From Ruminococcus flavefaciens ND2009 (GTDB lineage Bacteria > Bacillota > Clostridia > Oscillospirales > Ruminococcaceae), in the NCBI RefSeq assembly GCF_000621785.1, contig NZ_KK211348.1, positions 317,494-381,493 of the forward strand: a stretch of 64,000 bases of DNA, written 5' to 3'. Position numbers and translations under genes: made by a program. The notes beneath the pieces are model-generated. The model did no database searches and had not been told where the DNA came from. It was given only the letters and a program-made list of their open reading frames with translations. Positions 43,011 through 51,653 of this stretch are shown piece after piece (the first letter of the stretch is position 1; each line of letters begins with the position of its first letter).

Positions 43011-43268
43011 ATGAAAAATATCCTCAAGAGAACAGCAGTTTTCGCAATGGCATTTGCCCTTCTTGGAACAGGTACAGCTGTAACAAAGACTGTACTTCCC
43101 AAGTCTGACAACACTCTCTCAGCAAGTGCTGAGCTCAATCATCAGTATAAGTTCTGGAAGTACACAACCTCAATAGAGGGCAACTATGTAGTTGTATGGG
43201 CTTGGTACAAGTGCATCAACAATGACGGCGCTGTATACAAGGTTCGTCATGCTTGCTACCACATCTGA
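43011..43268 (+). CDS. Small secreted protein (member 2 of a leader-sharing pair)
   Basis: An 85-residue protein beginning MKNILKRTAVFAMAFALLGT, followed by PKSDNTLSASAE. The leader is nearly the same as that of the protein at 42476, while the mature part (about 45 residues, rich in Tyr, Trp and Lys; two Cys) is quite different, sharing only a TG/EG-D/N-YV patch. The ATG at 43011 is set by AAGGA; an upstream ATG at 42993 would add six residues. No known family. Confidence 0.7.
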   Translation: MKNILKRTAVFAMAFALLGTGTAVTKTVLPKSDNTLSASAELNHQYKFWKYTTSIEGNYVVVWAWYKCINNDGAVYKVRHACYHI

Positions 43269-43310
43269 CAGACCACATATCTGAAAATAAACATTAATAA
43301 ATGCACATAT

Positions 43311-43345
43311 GAAAAGCTCCCCTTGAAAAAGAGGAGCTTTTTTAT
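43311..43345. terminator. Terminator between convergent small genes
   Basis: AAAGCTCC and GGAGCTTT form a stem followed by TTTTTTATT. The T tract overlaps the end of the minus-strand gene. Confidence 0.75.
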
Positions 43346-43572
43346 TCTTCGTACCTGTCATGATATTTGTCATTATCTTCATCGCTGAAGTGCTCATCGC
43401 TGCTGCTGTCTGTGAAAATACTGCTGAGAAGATCATAGAGCCATACTGCAACTACTACGGCGCCGATGATGAAAACAATAGTTCCTACGGTCTCGCCGCC
43501 GAATATCAGAATGGCTATTAATATGGGTATTATGATCGGGGAATGTTTCCCTCTTAGAAATTTATAATTCAT
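43342..43572 (-). CDS. Small membrane protein
   Basis: A 76-residue protein with two hydrophobic helices (PIIIPILIAILIFGG and VGTIVFIIGAVVVAVWLYDLL) and an acidic, His-containing C-terminal tail (DEHFSDEDNDKYHDRYEE). GGAAG lies before the ATG. Function unknown. It is divergent from gltX. Confidence 0.6.
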   Translation of the reverse strand: MNYKFLRGKHSPIIIPILIAILIFGGETVGTIVFIIGAVVVAVWLYDLLSSIFTDSSSDEHFSDEDNDKYHDRYEE

Positions 43573-43672
43573 GATCTTCCTTTTTTTGAATATAAGAGAG
43601 TGTATCGTATATCCGTATTATACCGTACCTTCTGCGGTCTGTCAAGCGGTTTTTCACTGCGGTTTTTAGTCA

Positions 43673-43701
43673 TTGACTTTGGCGGAGCTATGTGGTATAA
43701 T
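43673..43701 (+). promoter_or_regulatory. Sigma-A promoter of gltX
   Basis: TTGACT (43673-43678) and TATAAT (43696-43701) are 17 bases apart. A GCCTGT/ACAGGC hairpin lies in the leader near 43713-43730. Confidence 0.75.
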
Positions 43702-43757
43702 TAAATAAATATTGCCTGTGCATTTACAGGCTCAGAATTTACAAAAGGATTGATATT

Positions 43758-45398
43758 ATGGACTTTAAGGCACTTGCAGAACTTCTTTTCCCCGATGTTA
43801 AGGAAACTCCCGAGGATATTGACGCTCGTTTCCCCGAAAGACAGCTCCCCGAGGGCGCCTGCGTTACACGTATAGGACCCAGCCCCACGGGCTTCGTTCA
43901 CCTCGGCAACCTCTACAACGCTATCATCGGCGAGCGTATTGCTCACCAGTCAGACGGTGTTTTTTACCTCAGAATAGAGGATACCGACAATAAGCGTGAG
44001 GTTGAGGGCGCTGTTGAGACCGTCATCAACGCTATGGACTATTTCGGCGTTCACTTCGACGAGGGTGCTACCGCAGAGGGCGACAACGGAAACTACGGTC
44101 CCTACAGACAGCGTCAGCGTAAGGAGATATACCACGTTTTCGCAAAGCTCCTCACAGAAAGGGGACTGGCTTATCCCTGCTTCATGACTGCCGAGGAGAT
44201 AGAAGCTGTCCGCGAGCAGCAGACCGCCAACAAGGAAAACCCCGGAGTTTACGGTAAGTATGCAAAGTGCCGTGACCTTACCATAGATGAAGTAAAGGCT
44301 AATATCGCCGCCGGCAAGGAGTGGGTCCTCCGCTTCAGAGGTCAGGAGACAGGCGAGACCATAGCTGTTGAGGACGCTATCCGCGGAAAGCTGGAAATGC
44401 CCAGAAACAACATGGACTTCGTTCTCCTCAAGAGCGACGGTATCCCCACATACCACTTCGCCCACGTTATCGACGACCATTTCATGCGCTCAACTCATGT
44501 TATCCGCGGCGAGGAGTGGATCTCCTCTCTGCCTATGCACGTTGAGCTGTTCAATACTCTCGGCTGGAAGCAGCCTAAATACTGCCACACTGCAACTCTC
44601 ATGAAGATAGACGGAGAGACAGGCGGCAAGCGCAAGCTCTCAAAGCGTAAGGACCCCGAGCTGGCACTGGCTTACTATCAGCAGGAGGGCATCAGCAGAG
44701 ACGCTATCTGGGAGTTCCTGCTCACTCTCCTCAACTCCAATTACGAGGAATGGCGTATAGCCAATCCCGAGGCTGACTACCATGACTTCCCCTATGCGCT
44801 GGACAAGATGTCCGTTTCGGGCGCTCTGGTGGACCTGGACAAGCTCCGCGATATCTCCAAGAACGTTATCTGCCGTATGCCTGCACAGCAGGTCTTTGAC
44901 GGCTGGCTGGAATGGTGCAGTGAGTACAATGACGAGTTTGCCGCCCTCATAAAGAAGTATCCCGAGAGAACTCTTGCTGCTCTCAATGTGGGCAGAGGCG
45001 GTGCAAAGCCCAGACGTGACATCGAGACCTGGAAGCAGGCCTGCGACTTCATGAGCTTCTACTATGATGAGACCTTTAAGGTCACCGATGATATGCCCGA
45101 GGAGTGCGACGAGGCTACCGTTAAGGAGTTCTTCGGCAAGTATCTTGCAACTTATGATCACAGCGATGATTCCGCTGCATGGTTCGACAAGGTAAAGGCT
45201 ATCACCGAGGAAATGGGCTTCGCTGTAAAGCCCAAGGACTACAAGAAGAACCCAGACCAGTTCAGGGGAAGCATAGTCCATATCACAAATATGCTCCGTA
45301 TCGCTCTCACAGGACACGCAAATGCTCCCGATATATGGGAAGTGAGCCATGTTCTCGGCGAGGAGATAACACGCAAGCGCCTTCAGGCTTTTTCATAA
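43758..45398 (+). CDS. gltX: Glutamyl-tRNA synthetase
   Basis: A 546-residue class I aminoacyl-tRNA synthetase, somewhat longer than the common 480-residue GltX, as in several Clostridia. The HIGH motif is GPSPTGFVHLGN (residues 40-51) and the KMSKS loop reads KRKLSKRKDPE. Other conserved segments are RIEDTDNKREVEGA, the tRNA acceptor-binding VIRGEEW and PTYHFAHVIDDH. It charges tRNA-Glu and, where GlnRS is absent, probably tRNA-Gln for later amidation. AGGATTG precedes the ATG. It is followed by a repeat element and then by the MetRS-like gene. Confidence 0.95.
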   Translation: MDFKALAELLFPDVKETPEDIDARFPERQLPEGACVTRIGPSPTGFVHLGNLYNAIIGERIAHQSDGVFYLRIEDTDNKREVEGAVETVINAMDYFGVHFDEGATAEGDNGNYGPYRQRQRKEIYHVFAKLLTERGLAYPCFMTAEEIEAVREQQTANKENPGVYGKYAKCRDLTIDEVKANIAAGKEWVLRFRGQETGETIAVEDAIRGKLEMPRNNMDFVLLKSDGIPTYHFAHVIDDHFMRSTHVIRGEEWISSLPMHVELFNTLGWKQPKYCHTATLMKIDGETGGKRKLSKRKDPELALAYYQQEGISRDAIWEFLLTLLNSNYEEWRIANPEADYHDFPYALDKMSVSGALVDLDKLRDISKNVICRMPAQQVFDGWLEWCSEYNDEFAALIKKYPERTLAALNVGRGGAKPRRDIETWKQACDFMSFYYDETFKVTDDMPEECDEATVKEFFGKYLATYDHSDDSAAWFDKVKAITEEMGFAVKPKDYKKNPDQFRGSIVHITNMLRIALTGHANAPDIWEVSHVLGEEITRKRLQAFS

Positions 45399-45511
45399 TG
45401 CATAATTCATAATGCATAATGCGTAATTAATGGTCGCCTGAAATTATTCAAATCCGTCCGCGGTAGCGGACACCACAATTATGAATTATGAATTCTTAAT
45501 TATGAATTATA
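45399..45511. repeat. MITE-like intergenic repeat
   Basis: Inverted, internally repeated ends built from ATAATTCATAAT units (left) and ATTATGAATTAT units (right) flank a centre holding a GTCCGC/GCGGAC hairpin (45456-45471). No reading frame is present. It fills the gap between gltX and the MetRS-like gene and looks like a small non-autonomous element or its remnant. Confidence 0.55.
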
Positions 45512-45527
45512 TAAAGAGGTAATAAAA

Positions 45528-47537
45528 ATGTCAGATAAAAAGGAAAAGAAGAATTTTGAGATACCCCGTCCTGTGTTCCCGAAAAGATGTATCGTCACAG
45601 GCGGTATGCCCTACGGCAATAAGGAGCTCCACTTCGGCCATGTGGGCGGTATGTTCGTTTTTGCGGACACCTTCGCACGATTCATGCGCGACCGTATAGG
45701 CAAGGACAATGTTATATTCGTGGGCGGTACAGACTGCTACGGCTCTCCTATTGCCGAGGGCTGGCGCGTAAAGGTCAAGAACGGCGAGTTCGAGGGCTCA
45801 CTTGAGGACTTCGTTCAGAGAAACCACGACAAGCAGCAGGAGACTCTCGATGCTTACGGTATCTCTCCCAATCTGTTTGCAGCTTCCGGTCTGGGACGCT
45901 CCAAGGAGATACACGCCTCAGTTACCGACCGCTTCATCAGCTCACTCTACAAGAAGGGACAGCTTGACCGCATAACCACCATGCAGTTCTTTGACGAGAA
46001 GGCAGGTGTGTTCCTCAACGGCAGACAGGTAATCGGAAAGTGCCCCGTTGACGGCTGTACCTCCGAAAAGGGCTACGCAGATGAGTGCGATATGGGTCAT
46101 CAGTATATGCCCGAGAACCTCATCAACCCCGTCAGCACCCTGACAGGTGAGACTCCCACAATGAAGCCCGTTACCAATTGGTACTTCAGGCTCCGTGACT
46201 ACGAGCAGCTCATGAAGGACTGGGTGGAGGAGCTGAAAAAGCGCAAGGACATCCGTCCCGTTGTGTGGAAGACCATTGACGAGTTCCTCAAGAACCCCGT
46301 TATCTACATAAAGCGCGAGTTTGAGGAAAAGTACATGGAGCTGAAGGATTCCATGCCTGCACATGAGTACCTTGAGGAGCCTAAAAAGCCCTCATTTACA
46401 ATAGAATTCACAAAGCTTTCCGACTGCGATGAAGCCTGCCGCATTCTCACCGAGAACGGTATACGCTACCGTACAGGAAAGACACTCGTTCCCTTCCGCC
46501 TTACAGGAAATATCGAGTGGGGTGTACCTGCGCCTGTTATGGACGGCGTTGACGGTCTTACCGTATGGGTATGGCCTGAGTCCCTTTGGGCTCCTATCTC
46601 GTTCACAGAGACCTATCTGGAGTCCATCGGCCATGACACTAACGAGTGGAAGGACTACTGGTGCAGCAAGGACTCGACTGTATATCAGTTCATCGGTCAG
46701 GATAACATCTACTTCTACGGCATTGCCGAGCCTGCTATGTGGATGGCTCAGCAGGAGAGCGATACCAAGACTGCCGACCCTGCCGAGGGAGAGCTTCAGA
46801 TGCCTGTTATCGTAGCTAATCACCATATCCTCTTCCTGGACAAGAAGGCTTCCAGCTCCGGCGCTGTAAAGCCGCCTATGGCTGACGATCTGCTCAAGCA
46901 CTATACTCCCGAGCAGCTCCGTATGCACTGGCTGGGACTTGGTCTGGGTCAGCGCTCCGTAAGCTTCATGCCCAAGCCCTACAATCCCGACGCCAAGCCC
47001 GAGGACGCGGATCCAGTTGTAAAGGACGGTCTGCTCCTCTCAAATGTATACAACCGTATGATAAGAACTGCTTTCTATACCGCTCAGAAGGAGCTGGACG
47101 GCATCATGCCCGACAACGCTCCCGAGGAGAAGTTCCGCGAGGAGGCAAAGAAGGCTGTGCTTGACTACGAGAGGCATATGTCCAAGTTCGCTTTCCACCA
47201 GTGTACCTACGTTCTGGACAGCTATATCCGCAACGGAAGCAAGTACATGGCTAAGGCGCTCACAGGCGACTATCCCGACAAGGAAGTGCTGAAGCAGTCT
47301 CTTGCCAACCTGTTCTACATGATAAGGATAGCAGGTGTGCTCCTGCACCCCATGGCTCCCTTCGGCACAGAGAAGCTCCGCGAGTATCTGGAAGTCGACG
47401 AGCGTATCTGGTCATGGGATACTATCCTTGAGCCTGTGAACTACTTCACAGGCGAGAACCACAAGCTGAAGTTCCTGCCTCCCAGAACGGATTTCTTCAC
47501 CCGTCACGAGAGCCAGTTCGCTGCGGATGAGGAATAA
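45528..47537 (+). CDS. Methionyl-tRNA-synthetase-like class I tRNA ligase
   Basis: A 669-residue class I synthetase-like protein. HIGH is represented by LHFGHVGG (about residues 34-41), followed by a Rossmann fold with VGGTDCYGSPIAEGW, a Cys-containing zinc-knuckle region (GKCPVDGCTSEKGYADECDMGH), EWGVPAP and YQFIGQDNIYFY. The KMSKS loop reads LDKKASSSG, lacking the second Lys that stabilises the transition state. An insertion around residues 265-315 is not typical of MetRS. It may be the only MetRS of the cell, or a paralogue with another role. A MITE-like repeat lies upstream. Confidence 0.78.
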   Translation: MSDKKEKKNFEIPRPVFPKRCIVTGGMPYGNKELHFGHVGGMFVFADTFARFMRDRIGKDNVIFVGGTDCYGSPIAEGWRVKVKNGEFEGSLEDFVQRNHDKQQETLDAYGISPNLFAASGLGRSKEIHASVTDRFISSLYKKGQLDRITTMQFFDEKAGVFLNGRQVIGKCPVDGCTSEKGYADECDMGHQYMPENLINPVSTLTGETPTMKPVTNWYFRLRDYEQLMKDWVEELKKRKDIRPVVWKTIDEFLKNPVIYIKREFEEKYMELKDSMPAHEYLEEPKKPSFTIEFTKLSDCDEACRILTENGIRYRTGKTLVPFRLTGNIEWGVPAPVMDGVDGLTVWVWPESLWAPISFTETYLESIGHDTNEWKDYWCSKDSTVYQFIGQDNIYFYGIAEPAMWMAQQESDTKTADPAEGELQMPVIVANHHILFLDKKASSSGAVKPPMADDLLKHYTPEQLRMHWLGLGLGQRSVSFMPKPYNPDAKPEDADPVVKDGLLLSNVYNRMIRTAFYTAQKELDGIMPDNAPEEKFREEAKKAVLDYERHMSKFAFHQCTYVLDSYIRNGSKYMAKALTGDYPDKEVLKQSLANLFYMIRIAGVLLHPMAPFGTEKLREYLEVDERIWSWDTILEPVNYFTGENHKLKFLPPRTDFFTRHESQFAADEE

Positions 47538-47547
47538 TAAGTATCAT

Positions 47548-47580
47548 GAGGAACGCCTTTTTCGGCGTTCCTTACTTTTA
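47548..47580 (+). terminator. Terminator of the MetRS-like gene
   Basis: AGGAACGCC and GGCGTTCCT flank a T-rich loop, followed by TACTTTTA. Confidence 0.8.
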
Positions 47581-47602
47581 AATGAGGGGGTGGGGTGACG
47601 AG

Positions 47603-48391
47603 ATGAGCAGAAAGAGATCGGCTGCGGCAAGAAGAAAGGCTTTTGAGCGCGAAGAAATGTTATGGAAACGGGACAAGCTCTCCTTTATTGCTGCGGTGGC
47701 AGCATTCATTGTCTCTATCCTGCACAGAGTTCTGTTCAAGCCCGACGTTATGACCGGGGAGAAAGGACTAAAGGCAGTGTTCCTGTTCTCACTGCTGCGT
47801 ATAATCCTGGGACTGGCGGCGGAGGTGTCTTTCGCTGTGGCTCTGGGAAGGATAATGCTCATAAAGCGCAGTGAGCCCCTTGTGACTGCGGCAGATACTA
47901 TGGAGAAGAAGTACGGCTCCCGCAAAAATAAGAAAAAGCAGAACAAGGCAGGCAGGATCGCCGGCTTTGTTCTGCTTTACGGTTTTCTGTTCCTGATGTA
48001 TATGTCCTTCGGCGTAAGGGAGACGGCTCTGTATTCACAGCGGAATATCAAAGATTTTTCACGGTTTGACAATCTGTCATACGTATCTTTTATGGGCAGC
48101 ACATTTATGGATATGACCGAGGGTGAGACCGTTGCTGTGGAGGTAAGCGGCGCTCATATCGGCACCGACTCCATCTCCTACGCTATAACGAGCAGACGCT
48201 ATAACAGCAGAAGACACAGCAGTCTGACCTACAGGTTCAGTGTGCTGGAGGACGGCGGTTATGAAAATATTGTTCAGGTCTCGAAAAAAGAGGGAGAGGA
48301 GCTGGAGGCGGCTCTTGACAGCGAAAAGACCTACACAGTCAGGCTCTATAAGCACTCGGGACTTATGGCTTCCATTGAGGAAAAACAGTAA
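47603..48391 (+). CDS. Membrane protein of unknown function
   Basis: A 262-residue protein, start at 47603 after GGGGTG. A basic N-terminus (MSRKRSAAARRKAFERE) is followed by three hydrophobic helices (FIAAVAAFIVSILHRVLF; LFSLLRIILGLAAEVSFAVAL; IAGFVLLYGFLFLMYMSFGV) and a beta-rich soluble C-terminal half (about residues 150-262). No family is recognised. It lies alone between terminator and cysK promoter. Confidence 0.65.
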   Translation: MSRKRSAAARRKAFEREEMLWKRDKLSFIAAVAAFIVSILHRVLFKPDVMTGEKGLKAVFLFSLLRIILGLAAEVSFAVALGRIMLIKRSEPLVTAADTMEKKYGSRKNKKKQNKAGRIAGFVLLYGFLFLMYMSFGVRETALYSQRNIKDFSRFDNLSYVSFMGSTFMDMTEGETVAVEVSGAHIGTDSISYAITSRRYNSRRHSSLTYRFSVLEDGGYENIVQVSKKEGEELEAALDSEKTYTVRLYKHSGLMASIEEKQ

Positions 48392-48450
48392 ATTGTAAGC
48401 GTCGGTTAACATGGGTCCGACTCTGTTTTGAGGAGTGCAAAAAAAAATCC

Positions 48451-48479
48451 TTGCGTTTTAGTCGGATTTATTGTATAAT
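48451..48479 (+). promoter_or_regulatory. Sigma-A promoter of the CysK-family gene
   Basis: TTGCGT (48451-48456) and TATAAT (48474-48479) are separated by 17 bases. Confidence 0.6.
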
Positions 48480-48522
48480 AGTAATGTTATGTGACAATAA
48501 AGCTGTTTAAGGAGAACTGACA

Positions 48523-49452
48523 ATGATATACAATAATATTCTGGAAGCAATGGGGCATACTCCCATGATAAAGCTCAACCGTATGAACAAAAAGGGCAAT
48601 GCCGACGTACTCGTTAAGTTCGAGGGACTCAATGTGGGCGGTTCCATTAAGACCCGTACCGCTTACAATATGATACGTCATGCCGAAATGGAGGGAAAGA
48701 TCAACGAGAATACCATAATCGTTGAGCCTACCAGCGGCAATCAGGGCATAGGTCTCGCTCTTGTGGGGGCTGTTAAGGGATACAGGACAATTATCATCAT
48801 GCCCGATTCCGTCAGCGAGGAGCGCCGCAAGCTGGTCAACCATTACGGTGCGGAGGTAAAGCTCATCCACGATGACGGCGATATAGGCAAGTGCATTCAG
48901 GAATGTCTCGATACTGCCCTGAGAATGGCTGAGGAGGACGAGAATGTGTTCGTGCCCCAGCAGTTCGCCAATGTGAACAATATCGGCGCACACAAGTATC
49001 ACACAGCCCTTGAGATTCTGGAGCAGTCTGCGGTGAAGATAGACGGCTTCTGCTCGGGAATAGGTACAGGCGGTACTATAACAGGTATCGGAGAGGCTCT
49101 CAAGGCTCAGTACCCCGATATGGTCATATGGGCTGTTGAGCCCGAGAATGCTGCTATACTTGCGGGCGGCAACATCGGCACCCACCTCCAGATGGGCATT
49201 GGCGACGGTATAATCCCCGATATACTCAATCAGAACATCTATGATGACATCTATATAGTTACCGACGAGGAGGCTATACAGACCGCAAAGGACTTAGCTT
49301 CCAAGGAGGGAATAATGTGCGGTATCTCCAGCGGCACAAATGTTGCGGCAGCTCTGAAGCTTGCCGAGAAGCTGGGCGAGGGAAAGACTGTCGTTACTAT
49401 CCTTCCCGATACTGCCGAGAGATACTTCTCAACACCTTTATTTGAGGACTAA
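48523..49452 (+). CDS. cysK: Cysteine synthase family PLP enzyme (CysK-like)
   Basis: A 309-residue fold-type II PLP enzyme. The PLP Lys lies in GGSIKTRTA (about residue 43), the substrate loop in EPTSGNQGIGLA, and the phosphate cup in GIGTGGTITGIGEAL. It should make cysteine from O-acetylserine and sulfide. In most CysK these segments are SVKDR and TSGNTG, so the Asp-to-Thr and Thr-to-Gln changes may alter the acceptor or nucleophile used. No cysE lies next to it. It has its own promoter and is followed 33 bases later by a flavin-fold gene. Confidence 0.85.
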   Translation: MIYNNILEAMGHTPMIKLNRMNKKGNADVLVKFEGLNVGGSIKTRTAYNMIRHAEMEGKINENTIIVEPTSGNQGIGLALVGAVKGYRTIIIMPDSVSEERRKLVNHYGAEVKLIHDDGDIGKCIQECLDTALRMAEEDENVFVPQQFANVNNIGAHKYHTALEILEQSAVKIDGFCSGIGTGGTITGIGEALKAQYPDMVIWAVEPENAAILAGGNIGTHLQMGIGDGIIPDILNQNIYDDIYIVTDEEAIQTAKDLASKEGIMCGISSGTNVAAALKLAEKLGEGKTVVTILPDTAERYFSTPLFED

Positions 49453-49485
49453 TAAGCACGGAATGTGCATAAGGAGGTATATTTT

Positions 49486-49881
49486 ATGAGCAAACTCAAC
49501 GATTTTCTCACCGAAGCAGGAGTTTTCTTCCTGGCTACAAAGGACGGCGACCAGCCTAAGCTGAGACCACTCGGTCTTCACATGGAAATGGACGGAAAGG
49601 TGCTTTTCGGCGTGGGAGACTTCAAGGACGTATACAAGCAGCTCGTTGCTTCGCCCCTTTGTGAGATAGCTGCCTGCAAGCCTGACGGAAAGTGGCTTCG
49701 CTACACAGGCAAGGCTGTTTTCGAGACTGATCCCAAGTACGCTGAGGCTGCTCTGGACGGCGCTCCTCACCTCAGAGACATCTACAACGACAAGACAGGA
49801 AACAAGATGATGATATTCCATCTTGAGGACGCAAAGGCTGTTATCATCCCCGTTATGGGCGAGGGCGAGAGCATACTGTAA
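49486..49881 (+). CDS. Pyridoxamine 5'-phosphate oxidase-like flavin-fold protein
   Basis: A 131-residue single split-barrel protein (MSKLNDFLTEAGVFFLATKDGDQPKLRPLG), the small PPOX type that normally binds FMN as a homodimer. The start at 49486 follows AAGGAGG; an upstream ATG at 49465 overlaps that SD. The substrate is unknown. It may share a transcript with the CysK-family gene. It is a second PPOX protein in the window, unrelated in detail to the one at 16959. Confidence 0.8.
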   Translation: MSKLNDFLTEAGVFFLATKDGDQPKLRPLGLHMEMDGKVLFGVGDFKDVYKQLVASPLCEIAACKPDGKWLRYTGKAVFETDPKYAEAALDGAPHLRDIYNDKTGNKMMIFHLEDAKAVIIPVMGEGESIL

Positions 49882-49972
49882 TAAGCGTATGATAAACAGA
49901 GAATAGTGATTAGTGAATGTATTCGCTGCGCTTACGTTAACTTTCAACTCTAAACTCTCAACTTGATCAAAT

Positions 49973-50010
49973 AAAATGCCCCGAGGCGTAATGCTTCGGG
50001 GCTGTTTTTA
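49973..50010. terminator. Terminator between convergent genes
   Basis: GCCCCGAGGC and GCTTCGGGGC (one G-T pair) form a 10-bp stem with a T tract on the plus side (TGTTTTTA) and ATTTTATT on the other side. Confidence 0.8.
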
Positions 50011-51351
50011 TCTTGTGGGAAGGGGACTCAGAGTCTCCGTCCATTTTTTTCTTGCGCTTACTGTGAAAATGGTTATGCCCACTATGGCTGTTATGGCTTC
50101 CGCTGCGGGAACTGTTGCCCATACCCATGTCATGCTGCGGAGTATGTATGCAATAATTGCTATGGGTATCACAAGCACTGTTCCGCGGAGCAGGGAGATC
50201 ATCTGCGCCCGTCCGGGCTTTTCCATAGAGGTGAAGTATACGGAGAATACGGAATTGACTCCCATGAACGGCATGAACAGGAAGTATTCGCGCAGTCCCT
50301 TTTCGGCTATGCTCCTGAAGCCCGCATGGCTCTCGCTGTTGAAGGCTCCCACGATGCGGGAGGTGCCCAGAAAGACAGCGGCATATGCCAGAACCGAGAA
50401 TATAAGCGCTGTAGTCATGGCGAGACGCAGCACATAACCTATCGCCTGACTGTCATTGCGTCCGTGGTAGCGGCACATCAGCGGCTGGATACCGCCGGCT
50501 ATGCCCGCGAATATGGCTGTGAAAACAATTGCCGTGTTGGCGATGACTCCGTATGCGGCTATTCCCGTATTGCCTGAGATACGATATATGACGAAGTTGA
50601 ATATCATGATGACAACTCCGCCCGATACCTCAGACAGGAAGGAGTGAAGTCCAAGTGAGACTATCTCCTTTATAGTGCCAATGGACGGAAGCATCGCTCT
50701 GAGACTGAATGCGTTCCAGCCCGTTATGATGTGTATGCTCATAACCGCCATGCTGACAAAGGGCGCGATGCAGGTCGCAAGAGCCGCACCGCCCATTCCC
50801 ATATCAAGACGGAAAATAAACACGTAATCAAGTATTACATTGACAAGGCTACCGCTCAGAAGTCCGAACATAGCAAGCCTCGGTGCGCTGTCATTGCGCA
50901 TGAAGCAAGCCATGAGGTTATTCATAAGAAAAGCAGGTGAAAAGAGAAGGACCTTCTTTATGTAGCTGTGAGACATTGCGAAGATACTTTCGTCCGCTCC
51001 CAGCAGTCGTGTGACCTGTCCGGAGAAGAATATGCCCAGTATCTCAAAAACAGCCGCAATGGCAAGCATGGCAAAGAAGGCGTTTGTAAAGACTGCATCG
51101 GTCTCTTTTCGTTCCGTGCGACAGTAAAGCATGGAGAACTTGCTTCCGCCGCCCATTCCCAGCATCAGTCCGAAACCGTTCAGAAAGTTGAAAACAGGCA
51201 GTGACAGGTTAAGTGCGGCAAGTCCTTCAGACCCCATCCCCTTAGAAATAAAAAGTGTATCGATAAGAATATATACCGATACACCTAAAGAGCTGATAAC
51301 ATTCGCCAATATGTACTTGAAAAACACAAGCCGTATTGGTTTTTTATCCAT
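50008..51351 (-). CDS. MATE-family multidrug efflux transporter
   Basis: A 447-residue membrane protein with about twelve hydrophobic helices in two halves (FKYILANVISSLGVSVYILIDT first, LHSFLSEVSGGVVIMIFNFVI in the second). The layout and motifs such as GLAALNLSLPVFNFLNGFG and GIAAYGVIANTAIV fit the MATE exporters of the DinF/NorM type, which use sodium or proton gradients to expel cations and drugs. A weak promoter and a possible overlapping leader ORF precede it. Confidence 0.9.
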   Translation of the reverse strand: MDKKPIRLVFFKYILANVISSLGVSVYILIDTLFISKGMGSEGLAALNLSLPVFNFLNGFGLMLGMGGGSKFSMLYCRTERKETDAVFTNAFFAMLAIAAVFEILGIFFSGQVTRLLGADESIFAMSHSYIKKVLLFSPAFLMNNLMACFMRNDSAPRLAMFGLLSGSLVNVILDYVFIFRLDMGMGGAALATCIAPFVSMAVMSIHIITGWNAFSLRAMLPSIGTIKEIVSLGLHSFLSEVSGGVVIMIFNFVIYRISGNTGIAAYGVIANTAIVFTAIFAGIAGGIQPLMCRYHGRNDSQAIGYVLRLAMTTALIFSVLAYAAVFLGTSRIVGAFNSESHAGFRSIAEKGLREYFLFMPFMGVNSVFSVYFTSMEKPGRAQMISLLRGTVLVIPIAIIAYILRSMTWVWATVPAAEAITAIVGITIFTVSARKKWTETLSPLPTR

Positions 51352-51457
51352 TAAATTTTATGCCCCCCAATAATATCGGCGCTCTTCGTAACCAAGAAGC
51401 GTCAACACAGATGTCAGTGCGGAGCGAACTCAGAAAACGTTCCATACTGTCATCCAT
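51344..51457 (-). CDS. Possible 37-residue leader ORF before the MATE gene
   Basis: A frame of 37 codons (MDDSMERFLSSLRTDICVDA and on to GGIKFNG) runs from the predicted leader into the first codons of the MATE gene, ending 8 bases inside it. The start has no strong SD. If translated it could couple or attenuate MATE expression. The evidence is positional only. Confidence 0.25.
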   Translation of the reverse strand: MDDSMERFLSSLRTDICVDASWLRRAPILLGGIKFNG

Positions 51458-51474
51458 CTCATATCCATGAATAT

Positions 51475-51504
51475 ATTATATCACAGAAAAAGCCGGGAAG
51501 GCAA
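51475..51504 (-). promoter_or_regulatory. Predicted promoter of the MATE gene
   Basis: On the minus strand TTGCCT (51504-51499) and TATAAT (51480-51475) are 18 bases apart. The rest of the 51352-51653 gap shows no gene apart from the leader ORF. Confidence 0.5.
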
Positions 51505-51653
51505 GATTTTTTCGGAAAAATCGTATAAATGCCGAAAATGGCGCAGATTTTTCCTCGGTTTATTAAAGCTTTGTACAAATAGCGGTAAAATTGGTGTGAC
51601 TAATTATTGAATATGCTCGTTTTTTAAGCGGTTTTCTTTTAGTTTAAGCTGGA

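Noticed and set aside
49900-49970. Remnant of a repeat in the AATAGTGATTAGTGAATG region
   Set aside because: It resembles common intergenic sequence, but only one copy is present here and no ends can be defined.
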